Shown here one piece after another: positions 20,442 to 29,476 of a stretch of 64,000 bases of DNA. Under the pieces are notes generated by a model. That model worked only from the letters and a program-made list of their open reading frames with translations. It ran no database searches and was not told where the DNA came from. The number at the start of each line of letters is the position of its first letter. Within the stretch, counting starts at the first letter, position 1. Position numbers and translations under genes: made by a program. This stretch comes from Cellvibrio zantedeschiae (GTDB taxonomy: Bacteria; Pseudomonadota; Gammaproteobacteria; Pseudomonadales; Cellvibrionaceae): assembly GCF_014652535.1 (NCBI RefSeq), contig NZ_BMYZ01000003.1, positions 1 to 64,000 on the forward strand. The letters run 5' to 3'.

Positions 20442-21293
20442 ATGACTGAAGTTGAATCCAATTTAACACTTATCTCCGCCACCAAAAGTTTTGATGGCTG
20501 GATCAAGCGTTATCAGCATTACTCCAACACACTTAAATGCAACATGATTTTTGCAATCTACTTGCCGCCGCAAGCAGAAACGAATCCTGTGCCGCTCTTA
20601 TGGTGGCTCTCTGGATTAACCTGCACTGATGAAAACTTCATGCAGAAATCCGGTGCACAACAAGTTGCTGCAAAATTAGGTATCGCCATTATTTGCCCGG
20701 ACACCAGCCCGCGCGGCGTAGATATTCCCGGTGCTGATGACAGTTATGATTTTGGTTCTGGCGCAGGTTTTTATGTCAACGCAACGCAAGAGCCTTGGGC
20801 CACGCATTACCAAATGTTTGATTACGTTGCGAAGGAATTACCTGAATTAGTTTTTGCTAATTTCCCACTCAACGGCAAAGAAAGTATTAGTGGTCACTCC
20901 ATGGGAGGCCACGGTGCGCTTGTGCTCGCCTTACGTCAACCGGGTCGCTATGCATCTGTTTCTGCATTTGCACCCATTGTTAGCCCAAGCACAGTACCTT
21001 GGGGGCAAAAAGCCTTGAGCGGTTATTTAGGTGATGACCAACAGGCCTGGGCCGAATACGATGCCTGCGCACTGGTTAAGAAAGGCGAATCCAAACAACC
21101 CTTTTTTATCGATCAGGGAACTGCAGATAATTTTTTAACGGAGCAATTGCGCCCCGAATTGTTGGAGCAAATTTGTTATCAGCGCCAACACCCGTTAGTG
21201 CTGCGTCATCAAGAAGGTTACGACCACAGTTATTTTTTTATAGCAACCTTTATCGACGATCACTTGCGCTATCACGCACAACATTTATCGTAA
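20442..21293 (+). CDS. fghA: S-formylglutathione hydrolase
   Basis: 283 residues, esterase D family, alpha/beta hydrolase. Hydrolyses S-formylglutathione to formate and glutathione. Motifs are PLLWWLSGLTCTDENFMQKSG, DTSPRGVDIPGADDSYDFGSGAGFY, the nucleophile elbow SGHSMGGHGAL, and the C-terminal HQEGYDHSYFFI containing the catalytic His. Start ATG 20442 (MTEVESN) is favoured over an in-frame upstream codon because it matches family length. It follows frmA by about 50 bases in the same transcription unit and ends before a bidirectional terminator. Confidence 0.94.
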   Translation: MTEVESNLTLISATKSFDGWIKRYQHYSNTLKCNMIFAIYLPPQAETNPVPLLWWLSGLTCTDENFMQKSGAQQVAAKLGIAIICPDTSPRGVDIPGADDSYDFGSGAGFYVNATQEPWATHYQMFDYVAKELPELVFANFPLNGKESISGHSMGGHGALVLALRQPGRYASVSAFAPIVSPSTVPWGQKALSGYLGDDQQAWAEYDACALVKKGESKQPFFIDQGTADNFLTEQLRPELLEQICYQRQHPLVLRHQEGYDHSYFFIATFIDDHLRYHAQHLS

Positions 21294-21308
21294 GTTTTTG
21301 TATGCTAT

Positions 21309-21346
21309 AAAAAAGCCCCGGCAGATTTCTCTACCGGGGCTTTTTT
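21309..21346. terminator. Bidirectional terminator between fghA and the MFS gene
   Basis: A 13-base stem (six A plus GCCCCGG with CCGGGGC plus six T) and a 12-base loop. It sits between two convergent genes and can serve both. Confidence 0.9.
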
Positions 21347-21358
21347 GTTTGAGCTCAA

Positions 21359-22564
21359 TTATTTGTTCGCAAATTTTTTGCGGAAAATATACAAGCCAGT
21401 GAACACAACGATCAACACTGCAGGGAAGAGTGCGAGGTTTTGCAAGGTTGCTTGTCCAGCAACCAACTCCACTGCTTCAGGCGCTACACCTTTTGCAGCG
21501 GCTTCTGCTTTTGCAGTGTCTAACCAGCCGCCGATAACGGGGTTCCAGATGCTCAAGGAGAACATACCTGCGCCGCCCATTAACGACATGCCAAGCGCAC
21601 CGGTTTTTGGTTGGTATTCGCTGATGAAACCAATCATGCATGGCCAGAAATAAGTTACGCCTATAGCGAACACCATCGCCGAAACATAAATCAAACCGCC
21701 AGACGCCATGCTCAACAAATAAATACCAATGGTGGTAACAACTGCTGACATGAGCAACACACCGACGGGATTCAATGCTTCAACAATTGGGCCCGCGAAG
21801 TAACGACCCAAGGCCATCAAACCAGTCACCAAAGCCAACACCAACATTGGGTGTGCGCCTGATGCACCGAAAATACGATCAACCCATTGTTGCGTACCGA
21901 ATTCTGACGCTGCAGTAACTGTCATAACGAGCAACATGAAAATGAACAAGGGTGAGAAGAGCGCGCGAATATTATTTTTGGTTGAGGTTTCGGTGTTAAC
22001 AGGCACAGGGAATGTTTGGCCGAAAATCATGAAACCGTAAATGGCCGTTGGCACCAACATAACAGCGATTTGTGCTTGCCAGCCCATGTTCAATTTGGTC
22101 ATCAATGCAGAAATCAAAGAACCAATAACAATACCGCCCGGGAACCACATGTGGAATTTATTCAGTTTGGTGGTTTTATTGGTGTGGTAAATATCTACGA
22201 TCAATGGATTACATGCTGCTTCAACGGAACCGTTAGCAAAACCGATACAGAACGAAGACAGCAACAAACCCCAGAAACCGCCTGCGGTAATTGTGAGGAT
22301 CAAACCGAGCAAGTGGCAAATAAACGCGAGGTACAAAAGCGTGCGAGCACCTAAAGCGTTATAAAGTAAACCACCCACCATCATAGCAACCGGGAAGCCC
22401 AGGAACGCCATGCTGTTGATCCAACCTAATTGCGCATCAGTAAACTGAAAAGTCGCACTGAGTTGAGTCAAAATGCCAGCGCGAATTGCAAAAGTCATTG
22501 CAGTGACAATTAAGGCCACGCAGCACGCCGTAAATAAGCGATTTGGGTTAATCGTGTTAGACAT
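21359..22564 (-). CDS. MFS transporter, sugar-type (FucP/NagP-like)
   Basis: 401 residues with about twelve transmembrane helices in two halves, separated by a cytoplasmic loop near residues 190-205 (PVPVNTETSTKNN). GWINSMAFLGFPVAMMVGGLLYNALGARTLL is the typical helix 2-3 segment; the second half has GRYFAGPIVEALNP. The substrate is unknown. Two downstream-type sugar enzymes lie immediately upstream on the same strand (Gfo/Idh/MocA oxidoreductase and TIM-barrel isomerase), so uptake of a sugar, polyol or uronate is likely by context. Confidence 0.85.
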   Translation of the reverse strand: MSNTINPNRLFTACCVALIVTAMTFAIRAGILTQLSATFQFTDAQLGWINSMAFLGFPVAMMVGGLLYNALGARTLLYLAFICHLLGLILTITAGGFWGLLLSSFCIGFANGSVEAACNPLIVDIYHTNKTTKLNKFHMWFPGGIVIGSLISALMTKLNMGWQAQIAVMLVPTAIYGFMIFGQTFPVPVNTETSTKNNIRALFSPLFIFMLLVMTVTAASEFGTQQWVDRIFGASGAHPMLVLALVTGLMALGRYFAGPIVEALNPVGVLLMSAVVTTIGIYLLSMASGGLIYVSAMVFAIGVTYFWPCMIGFISEYQPKTGALGMSLMGGAGMFSLSIWNPVIGGWLDTAKAEAAAKGVAPEAVELVAGQATLQNLALFPAVLIVVFTGLYIFRKKFANK

Positions 22565-22613
22565 AGTTTTCTACCTTTTTATTGTTAATAGAGTTTCCTG
22601 TGAAGCCAGGCAC

Positions 22614-22688
22614 TAGTAGGTCGTTAAAAACCTGCGGAAAAGTGTGCATTTATTACATAAGCGCTTTTTCCGCAGACTTTGCCTACTA
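22614..22688. repeat. Two-part inverted repeat in the intercistronic gap
   Basis: Outer arms TAGTAGG (22614-22620) and CCTACTA (22682-22688) enclose a perfect ten-base stem CTGCGGAAAA (22632-22641) with TTTTCCGCAG (22666-22675). There is no T-tract on either side, so it is not a standard terminator. It could act as an mRNA-stabilising or processing hairpin between the oxidoreductase and the transporter, or as a regulator site. Confidence 0.6.
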
Positions 22689-22745
22689 CTGCCATCGCCG
22701 GAAGATATCAGCGATCACAAAAAAATAATTATAGTTATAGAGCGA

Positions 22746-23885
22746 TTACAGCGATTTCCAACTACCATCAGCCAATGATGAATTAATCACCGCCTGAATA
22801 AACTTCATACCTTCAACGCCAGTATCAATACTGGGCACCCAGTCTTGCAGATAATGACGCTCGCCCGCTTCATGCGCAATTAAAATATCGGCGATGTCGT
22901 TATACAAGTTGGCGAAGGCTTCCAGGTAACCTTCTGGATGGCCGCCCGGAGTACGCATACCACGCGCCGCAATGTCACTGCCAATATCGCCACGGCGAGT
23001 CACGCGCTGACGGGGCTTATTCAGCTCAGCGAACCATAATTCATTGGGAGTTTCTTGCGCCCACTCAATGCTGGCTTTCTCGCCATAGACGCGAATACGC
23101 AAACCATTTTCGCAGCCGGGAGCAACCTGGCTCGCCCATAACATACCGCGTGCACCGCCGTTAAAACGTAAGAGCACATGAATATTGTCGTCCACTTGGC
23201 GTCCGTCGACACAACTCATTACATCTGAGCAAACAGCTTCCACTTTTTGTTGCGAAATAAACTGCGCAAGTTGAAATGCGTGAGTGCCAATATCACCAAG
23301 ACAACCAGTTCCTGTCAACGCAGGATTAGTGCGCCATGATGCTTGCTTGTTATCCGCAGCAGCGGCAACTGTGAGCCACTCTTGTGGGTACTCCACTTGC
23401 ACTACACGAATTTTTCCAAGCACACCTTTACCAACCAATTCACGCGCATAGCGTACAAGCGGATAAGCACTGTAATTGTGAGTCAATGCAAAATAAGCAG
23501 TGCTTTTTGCGGCGATTTGTTGCAGCTCCAAAGCTTCTTCTAATGTGCGCGTAACAGGCTTATCACAAATCACATTGATGCCAGCTTCCAAGGCCGCTTT
23601 TGCAACGGGGAAGTGCATGTGGTTTGGAGTCACAATCACAACAGCCTGAATACCATCTGCGCGCGTTTTTTCCACACGCAACATTTCTTCAAAGGATGTA
23701 TAAGCGCGATCTGCAGCAATATGTAAATCTGCCGCAGATGCTTTTGCGTTTTCTGGATTGGATGAGAGTGCACCAGCAACCAATTCATAGCGGTCGTCCA
23801 TACGCGCAGCGATACGGTGTACGGCACCGATAAAAGCACCGCGCCCACCACCAACCATTGCATAACGAATTCTTGGAGTAGTCAT
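22746..23885 (-). CDS. Gfo/Idh/MocA-family NAD(P)-dependent oxidoreductase
   Basis: 379 residues. N-terminal Rossmann domain with YAMVGGGRGAFIG (about residues 8-20) and VIVTPNHMHFPVAKAAL. The EKP-type motif appears as VICDKPVTRTLEEA, carrying the usual catalytic lysine. The C-terminal alpha/beta domain includes GCLGDIGTHAFQLAQF, with Asp and His of the usual active site. Probable dehydrogenase of a sugar, inositol or glycoside; substrate not readable from sequence. It lies between the TIM-barrel isomerase and the MFS transporter on one strand, with repeat-bearing gaps on both sides. Confidence 0.9.
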   Translation of the reverse strand: MTTPRIRYAMVGGGRGAFIGAVHRIAARMDDRYELVAGALSSNPENAKASAADLHIAADRAYTSFEEMLRVEKTRADGIQAVVIVTPNHMHFPVAKAALEAGINVICDKPVTRTLEEALELQQIAAKSTAYFALTHNYSAYPLVRYARELVGKGVLGKIRVVQVEYPQEWLTVAAAADNKQASWRTNPALTGTGCLGDIGTHAFQLAQFISQQKVEAVCSDVMSCVDGRQVDDNIHVLLRFNGGARGMLWASQVAPGCENGLRIRVYGEKASIEWAQETPNELWFAELNKPRQRVTRRGDIGSDIAARGMRTPGGHPEGYLEAFANLYNDIADILIAHEAGERHYLQDWVPSIDTGVEGMKFIQAVINSSLADGSWKSL

Positions 23886-23945
23886 ATTGTTTTCTTCAAT
23901 TTAGTAAGGAGTGATTAACAATAACTCTTTATTGTCAGAAATCTT

Positions 23946-24140
23946 TTTCGCCTCTTGGCGAATCACTTTTCTTTGCTTCGCCAAAGAAAAGTAATCAAAA
24001 GAAAAGCGACCCTATGGCTTTGTTTTTCCTGCGCGCTTCAGAAAATTGGCGTCGTTCCGGTGCGACATCCGTGTCGCATCGTCACTCAAACGCACATCCT
24101 GTGCGTTTGCCGTCAATTTTCTTCCAGTGCTCGGCAAAGC
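23946..24140 (+). repeat. Dispersed structured repeat, family A copy 1 (full length)
   Basis: Head: CGCC/GGCG mini-hairpin, then an 11-base stem ACTTTTCTTTG/CAAAGAAAAGT. Body: outer stem 24041-24051 with 24111-24121, enclosing hairpin 1 (24061-24067 with 24072-24078) and hairpin 2 (24087-24096 with 24100-24109, loop TCC). It is related to copies at 37.8-38.0 kb and 38.8-38.96 kb, and the head also to 36.38 kb. It fills the gap between the oxidoreductase and the TIM-barrel gene. Confidence 0.85.
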
Positions 24141-24177
24141 CATAAGGGAAGTGAACATCAAAAGCTAAAAGCAAAAA

Positions 24178-25242
24178 CTATTTCAAACCCAAAATACGAC
24201 GATTCGCTGCGTGATCTGTACCACCGCTTGCAAAATCATCAAACGCGCGTTCAGTGACTTTAATAATATGTTGCGCGATAAATGGAGCGCCTTCTGCTGC
24301 ACCAACTTCTGGATGCTTCAAGCAGCATTCCCATTCCAACACCGCCCAACCTTCATAATTGTATGCAGCGAATTTTGAGAAAATTTGTTTGAAGTCCACT
24401 TGGCCATCGCCGAGAGAACGGAAGCGACCAGCGCGATCAACCCATGACTCATAACCGCCGTACACACCTTGTTGTGCAGTTGGATTAAATTCCGCATCTT
24501 TAACATGGAACATTTTAATGCGGTCGTGATAGCGATCGATAAACGCCAAATAATCGAGTTGTTGCAAAACAAAGTGCGATGGGTCGAACAAAATATTGCA
24601 GCGTGGATGATTGTCTACGGCTTTCAAAAAGCGCTCGAAAGTTGCACCGTCATGCAAGTCTTCACCAGGGTGAATTTCGTAGCAAACGTCAACGCCTACT
24701 GCATCGAACGCATCCAAAATTGGTTTCCAGCGTTTTGCCAATTCACCAAAACCTGCATCGACCAAACCAGCAGGGCGCTGTGGCCACGGATACAAATAAG
24801 GCCACAACAAAGCACCAGAAAAAGTCGCGTGCGCTTTCAAACCTAAATTTTTACTCGCCTTGGCGGCCAACATTAATTGCTCTACTGCCCATGCCTGGCG
24901 AGCGGTTGGGTTACCGCGTACAGATTCAGGAGCGAAGCCGTCAAACATTTCATCATAAGCCGGGTGAACGGCTACTAACTGACCTTGTAAATGGGTGGAT
25001 AACTCGGTGGGAACCAAACCGTGTTTGGCTAAAGTCGCCAGAAACTGTGAGCAGTATTCAGTGCTGTTTGCAGCTTGCTCAAGGTCGAACACGCGCTTGT
25101 CCCAAGTAGGGATTTGCACACCTTTAAAACCCAGGCTTGCCACCCAACCAGCAATGCTATCAAGACTGTTAAATGGAGCTTTATCGCTTAAAAATTGCGC
25201 CAGGAATATGGCTGGACCCTTAAGAGTTTTCATGGTTTTCAC
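24178..25242 (-). CDS. TIM-barrel sugar phosphate isomerase/epimerase-like protein
   Basis: 354 residues of the xylose-isomerase-like / AP-endonuclease-2 barrel superfamily. Landmarks are FKGVQIPTWDKRVFDL, GLKAHATFSGALLWPYLYPW, VCYEIHPGEDLHDG, CNILFDPSHFVLQQLDYLAF and IKMFHVKDAEF, which place the Glu, Asp and His metal ligands of the family. Substrate unknown. It is the promoter-proximal gene of a probable three-gene sugar unit with the Gfo/Idh/MocA oxidoreductase and MFS transporter. Confidence 0.88.
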   Translation of the reverse strand: MKTMKTLKGPAIFLAQFLSDKAPFNSLDSIAGWVASLGFKGVQIPTWDKRVFDLEQAANSTEYCSQFLATLAKHGLVPTELSTHLQGQLVAVHPAYDEMFDGFAPESVRGNPTARQAWAVEQLMLAAKASKNLGLKAHATFSGALLWPYLYPWPQRPAGLVDAGFGELAKRWKPILDAFDAVGVDVCYEIHPGEDLHDGATFERFLKAVDNHPRCNILFDPSHFVLQQLDYLAFIDRYHDRIKMFHVKDAEFNPTAQQGVYGGYESWVDRAGRFRSLGDGQVDFKQIFSKFAAYNYEGWAVLEWECCLKHPEVGAAEGAPFIAQHIIKVTERAFDDFASGGTDHAANRRILGLK

Positions 25243-25492
25243 CCTTTTATCTTATAAATATGAATCGTCATTATGACTATAAGCACAGCGGCTTACAACA
25301 CGCGTTTTGCCTTAGCGGCCACAAGTGAAACCTAGACCAGAAGACACAAAAATAGTTGCCAGATGGGGCGAACCCAAGCCAAAGATGCGTTTTATAACAC
25401 GCAGCTTCGGTCAGGAAAATAAACTCTTGGTAGATTGGGGTGAACTTTGCAAATCTTGAGAAACCTGGCCAAGTTTTGGCCTATCAGATGGC
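25243..25492. other. Intergenic region, little recognisable
   Basis: About 250 bases between the TIM-barrel gene and the terminator of the OmpA-family gene. It should contain the promoter of the sugar unit, but I see no convincing -35/-10 pair. A short perfect palindrome GTCAT-T-ATGAC (25267-25277) lies 25 bases before the start codon and could be an operator. Confidence 0.3.
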
Positions 25493-25517
25493 AAAAAAGG
25501 CCTCATTTGGTGAGGCC
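25493..25517 (-). terminator. Rho-independent terminator of the OmpA-family gene
   Basis: On the minus strand a seven-base perfect stem GGCCTCA/TGAGGCC with a five-base loop is followed by six T. It lies 25 bases beyond the stop codon. Confidence 0.9.
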
Positions 25518-25541
25518 TGCAGGATGAAACTTTACTTAAGA

Positions 25542-27023
25542 TTACTGTAAGCGCTTAACCAACTCGACGCGTCGATTTTTTTGCTTGCCCGCCTCACTGG
25601 TGTTGTTACCCGCCGGTGCGTAAGGCCCAACACCTTGGGCCTGCAATCGGGCAGCCGGAATTTGGTAGGTTTTGACCAACTCATTTACCACCGCAGTAGC
25701 GCGCTGGCGCGATAGCTCTAAATTTGCAGCGCCCGCCCCCGTATCGTCGGTGTGGCCCACAACGTAGAGCAACAAATCTTTATTTTTAGTGAGCAGCTGG
25801 GCGATAGCGTCAAGAGTTGGTTTTGATTCAGGCTTAACAACTGATTTACCTGTATCAAAATAAATTCCATAAATAAGTGCTTTACCGTCAGCATCAATTT
25901 GTTGTTTCAAGCCATCGGCATCGACTTTAATTAAACCTGTAACAACTCCTTTTTGTTGCAAAATTAATTGTTCCACGCCAACTTCACTTTCATAAGCGCC
26001 GACAAAAATCGCAACATAAATATCACCAGCATCAGAAGCTTTTTTGGCAAGCACGTAATAAGGTTTGCGATACCAGTTATACACCGTGTTATCCATTGAA
26101 ACTTTATCACCCACTTTACGAATCGCCTCTTCACTTCCGCATTCAGCCAACTCACACTTGGACAAAATGCTAAAGCCGGCCTTGCTCAAAGCTTGTTTGT
26201 AATTTTCAAAAACCTTAAGACTTGAAACATCTTGAATGGTATAAACATGACGCGATAGATCACCCGTTAAATTTAATGGTGTGCGATCTGCAGCATTAGG
26301 TGCAACAGGAATGACTACAGTTTCAGTATCTACATGATGTGATTTTCGCAAATAAGCATTAGGGTAGCGCGCAAACAATTTATGGTCTTTGGCCAATTCC
26401 CTGGCATCCGTTTTATCTGCAGCTTCAGGTACAGGAGCTTTATTGGCATAAGCTGCATCAATTTTAATTAAATTATTTTCCAGAGGTTTAGCCTCCAAAA
26501 TAACTTGCTGCACAGCCACTTCATTATCATAAGCTCCCACGAACCATGCGCCATATATTTTAATTCCATTAGCGCCTTGTTTTTCGGCAACCATGTAATA
26601 GGGCTTTTGTTTATAGTTATAAACCGTATCTTCATTTGATACTAATCCACCCAACTCTTCAGCTTGATCTTCAGTTCCGCACGCATTCAACTGACAGGAA
26701 AATATAATATTGAAACCAAGTTTTTTAACGGCCGCCGCGTAGTTTTCGTAAACTTTTAAGCTTGAAACATCCTTGATGCGATAAAAATGACGCGACAAAT
26801 CGCCCTTTACATCCAAGGTTGAATATTTATAAGGTTTACTGCTGACATTAATAATGGAGGTGGGAATTTGGAAAGGCTCATAGGCCTGAACAATTGTTTT
26901 GCGAATTTCAGCACCGGGATAGCCCGCAATCAGCGGATGATCTTCACGCTCGGAACCAGCAAAACTTGTCACTGAAAAAGTCGCGGCCAGCAATGCAAAG
27001 ACTGTAAGGTATTTATTCAGCAT
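25542..27023 (-). CDS. OmpA-family protein with two tandem DUF4892-like domains
   Basis: 493 residues. Signal peptide of about 20 residues (ending SFAG). Two homologous repeats follow, about 22-190 and 205-360; both show LSRHxYxIKDVSSLKVxENY, a Cys-x4-Cys block (SCQLNACGTED and KCELAECGSEE), and TVYNxxxKPYYxxA. The C-terminal OmpA/MotB peptidoglycan-binding domain (about 380-493) has FDTGKSVVKPESKPTLD, VVGHTDDTG and NRRVELV. Likely a periplasmic or outer-membrane protein tied to peptidoglycan. Start ATG 27023 (MLNKYL) has GAGGG before it. It has its own terminator. Confidence 0.85.
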   Translation of the reverse strand: MLNKYLTVFALLAATFSVTSFAGSEREDHPLIAGYPGAEIRKTIVQAYEPFQIPTSIINVSSKPYKYSTLDVKGDLSRHFYRIKDVSSLKVYENYAAAVKKLGFNIIFSCQLNACGTEDQAEELGGLVSNEDTVYNYKQKPYYMVAEKQGANGIKIYGAWFVGAYDNEVAVQQVILEAKPLENNLIKIDAAYANKAPVPEAADKTDARELAKDHKLFARYPNAYLRKSHHVDTETVVIPVAPNAADRTPLNLTGDLSRHVYTIQDVSSLKVFENYKQALSKAGFSILSKCELAECGSEEAIRKVGDKVSMDNTVYNWYRKPYYVLAKKASDAGDIYVAIFVGAYESEVGVEQLILQQKGVVTGLIKVDADGLKQQIDADGKALIYGIYFDTGKSVVKPESKPTLDAIAQLLTKNKDLLLYVVGHTDDTGAGAANLELSRQRATAVVNELVKTYQIPAARLQAQGVGPYAPAGNNTSEAGKQKNRRVELVKRLQ

Positions 27024-27259
27024 ATTAAGTTCCCTCATGACGTAATGTAAATAACACGCGACAACCACCGCATCAAACGGAGGCTAGACTAGCGAAATTT
27101 TCTTAACAGTATGTGAATAATTTACATGCTCTTTTGCAATTGTGAACGCAGGCACGCTTTTTATCCTGTGTCTTCATGGTTATAATTGCGCCACGTCACA
27201 AGCAGACCAACCTAAAGTTTTTGACCTACCAATAGCACTACCCTCAGGGACAGATCATA

Positions 27260-28039
27260 ATGATAAAAATTTTCAGCTTCGTGTGTATCCCGTTTATTAT
27301 CCTAGCCATTTTTCTAAGTATTTTTATACCACTCAACCACGCTATCTTTAGCACCATTAATCATGCACTGCCCTTTAAAGCACTTTGGATGACCATTACC
27401 AACATAGGTGACGCGACTTTTTTAAGCTGCGCCTTGTTGATAGCTTTGCATAATCACAAACGACTATTAACAAACGCTGTGATTTGCGGAGTTTTTATTC
27501 ATTATACAATTAAATTTACCAAAAATATTTTTGCCGTACTTCGCCCTGAACATACATTAGACCTTACTAACCTGATTACGCTCGGCCCCGCATTAAAGCT
27601 CGACAATTACGCAATGCCATCAGGCCATACCGCTAGTGCTTTCATGGCGGTTATTTTTATCGCTTCCGCTTATCAATTGCGCAGCTGGAAACTATGGCTA
27701 CTAATTAGCTATGCATGCCTGGTAGGAATTTCACGCATTGCCGTTGGCGCCCATTGGCCAGCCGACGTCTTTGCTGGTGCAGTTATTGGTATATTTTTCG
27801 GATTACTTTGTACACATGAAAAATGGAATATCACTCATATCGCCGTACAATATTTAACGCTCGCGCTTTATCTTCCCTTTATTTATATTGCGATTCACCG
27901 CGTAAAATCTATACATGATGCCACCAGCTTAATTAATGAAGGTGCTATGGTTTTAGCGGGTATTTTAGGGCTAGCTATTTGGTTGTTAAGTGTAAAATCC
28001 CACTTCAATAAAAAAACCCCGCTACTCACTACTGAATAG
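27260..28039 (+). CDS. PAP2-superfamily membrane phosphatase
   Basis: 259 residues with about six transmembrane helices. All three phosphatase motifs are visible: K-x6-RP (KNIFAVLRP, about 90-98), PSGHT (about 121-125) and SRIAVGAHWPADV (about 158-170) with the catalytic His and Asp. Typical activities are dephosphorylation of undecaprenyl pyrophosphate or phosphatidylglycerol phosphate; which applies is not decidable here. Divergent from the OmpA-family gene; the stop codon lies inside the following terminator stem. Confidence 0.9.
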   Translation: MIKIFSFVCIPFIILAIFLSIFIPLNHAIFSTINHALPFKALWMTITNIGDATFLSCALLIALHNHKRLLTNAVICGVFIHYTIKFTKNIFAVLRPEHTLDLTNLITLGPALKLDNYAMPSGHTASAFMAVIFIASAYQLRSWKLWLLISYACLVGISRIAVGAHWPADVFAGAVIGIFFGLLCTHEKWNITHIAVQYLTLALYLPFIYIAIHRVKSIHDATSLINEGAMVLAGILGLAIWLLSVKSHFNKKTPLLTTE

Positions 28040-28044
28040 CGGGG
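28011..28044 (-). terminator. Terminator of the outer-membrane barrel gene, overlapping the PAP2 stop
   Basis: CCCCGCTA (28017-28024) and TAGCGGGG (28037-28044) form an eight-base stem; on the minus strand it is followed by a T-tract. The PAP2 stop codon TAG is part of the stem. Confidence 0.8.
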
Positions 28045-28066
28045 CTTATTGATCAAGATAAATCAA

Positions 28067-28645
28067 TTAGAAATGATAAGTTGCACCAATGGTTACTGCA
28101 GACAACTTGGTGTCATCCCATTTTGCAAATTGGCTGTACTCAGCACGCAATGCAATTTGTGGAGTAATTTTGTAACTTGCACCAACACCTAACAGAGCTT
28201 TGGTTTTTGATTCGGAATCAGAATCGCTCCAGCTACTGTTGCCGCTAGTTTCAACTGAATCATAATCTACATCTATTTTAGCCACACCTACGCGGCCAAA
28301 CAGACTGAAGTCTTCGCTGATTGGCAAGCTACCAACAACCGAAGCTTGCAATGCGGTAGCGCTCGTTTTATCGCGATAGTTATAGTTGATTCCTGCCTCT
28401 GTATAACTGCCACGATCAGAAACACTACCTAAATCACGATATGCTAATTCAACAGCAAAAAACTTATTAATATCGAAGCCAGCACCAAATGAATAGCTGG
28501 TGTCACTTTTACTGAAGGTATAATCGTCGCCAGCGTCAACCTCCACCTTACCGCTACCTACATCGCCTAGCACGTAAAAATTATCTGCCATGGCCGGCAA
28601 AGTAAATGCACCCAACACACATGCTGCTAATAATTGCTTTTTCAT
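28067..28645 (-). CDS. Small outer-membrane beta-barrel protein (OmpA-like porin fold)
   Basis: 192 residues from MKKQLL. Signal peptide cleaved after PAMA (about residue 20). Eight alternating amphipathic strands separated by polar loops and a C-terminal strand ending in phenylalanine (ATIGATYHF) identify an eight-stranded barrel. The outer loops are rich in Ser, Asp and Lys (WSDSDSESKTK). No ligand assigned. It faces the PAP2 gene and has its own terminator. Confidence 0.85.
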   Translation of the reverse strand: MKKQLLAACVLGAFTLPAMADNFYVLGDVGSGKVEVDAGDDYTFSKSDTSYSFGAGFDINKFFAVELAYRDLGSVSDRGSYTEAGINYNYRDKTSATALQASVVGSLPISEDFSLFGRVGVAKIDVDYDSVETSGNSSWSDSDSESKTKALLGVGASYKITPQIALRAEYSQFAKWDDTKLSAVTIGATYHF

Positions 28646-28808
28646 AAAATATTCCTTAATTGCTTCAGATGAAAAGTCGAAATACATTTTATGTATAAAT
28701 GTATTGCAGCGAACTTTAACAATCGGGAATGAATTTAACCTGAATGCATTTTTCGTTTAAATTTGCATAAACAAAATAAGATCACAAATCAACCAGATGT
28801 TAATTTGA

Positions 28809-29315
28809 TTACAAGTCCAGCAATTTATATTTTTCTTTATGGGCCAAGAGCATTTTTTGATAGGTCTTATTGTTGCGAGCCTTTTGCCACACTTCATAAA
28901 AGATATTGGCGCTTTCAGCTTTGATCAGATCTTCATCTTTTGGTAACTGCGAACGACCATGTGCGCCGCTTTGTGATTTTTTATCTGCAGGAACAGGGCC
29001 GTCATATTTTTTGCCACTTTTATGATTCGCGTAACGACGACTGCGGGTATAGCCCATTTGCAAAAATTTCCTCGCCATATCCATTCCAACAAAATCTTTT
29101 TGTTGTTTGTAAGCGAGAAAAAGTTGGTAGATTTTTGCAGCCGATTTTTTTGCAATATCTGGCGTTTTAAATCGCCAATGAGGAAGAATTTCGCTTTTAT
29201 ATGGCTCTACCAGCAGAACACCCTGCTCGCCGATTCCAGTGCGATACAACTCTGGATGCGTTCGCAAATCGAGGCTTTTGTAATCCAGCGAGTAATCGAA
29301 TTTTGCGAAAGGCAT
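28809..29315 (-). CDS. DUF4385-type protein of unknown function
   Basis: 168 residues, basic, with no signal peptide. The N-terminal part begins DYSLDYKSLDLRTHPELYRTG, and the middle has ILPHWRFKTPDIAKKSA and a lysine-rich GKKYDG stretch, resembling proteins annotated DUF4385. The function of that family is not known to me. Start at MPFAKFDY (29315); an ATG two codons upstream is possible. It is a monocistronic unit on the minus strand between the barrel gene and the GH55-like gene. Confidence 0.7.
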   Translation of the reverse strand: MPFAKFDYSLDYKSLDLRTHPELYRTGIGEQGVLLVEPYKSEILPHWRFKTPDIAKKSAAKIYQLFLAYKQQKDFVGMDMARKFLQMGYTRSRRYANHKSGKKYDGPVPADKKSQSGAHGRSQLPKDEDLIKAESANIFYEVWQKARNNKTYQKMLLAHKEKYKLLDL

Positions 29316-29418
29316 TATCAATTCCTGTTAGTTGATCTGTATTAACAGGAGACAATTGCTTCGCTTGTCGGTTGCATCAAGTGAATGCTGATTAACTTTA
29401 TTGATGTGAGTTAGCGAA

Positions 29419-29445
29419 GGCATGCTGAGTATTTATCAGCATGCC
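29419..29445. repeat. Perfect 10-bp inverted repeat between genes
   Basis: GGCATGCTGA and TCAGCATGCC with a seven-base loop. There is no T-tract on either side. It lies 31 bases past the stop of the GH55-like gene (minus) and about 100 bases upstream of the next gene, so it could protect the mRNA 3' end or be an operator. Confidence 0.6.
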
Positions 29446-29476
29446 ATTCCTCACAATCGTTATTTAGCTCTCAGCT

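Noticed and set aside
24579-25109. Plus-strand 176-codon frame
   Set aside because: Antisense to the well-supported TIM-barrel gene; no recognisable motifs.
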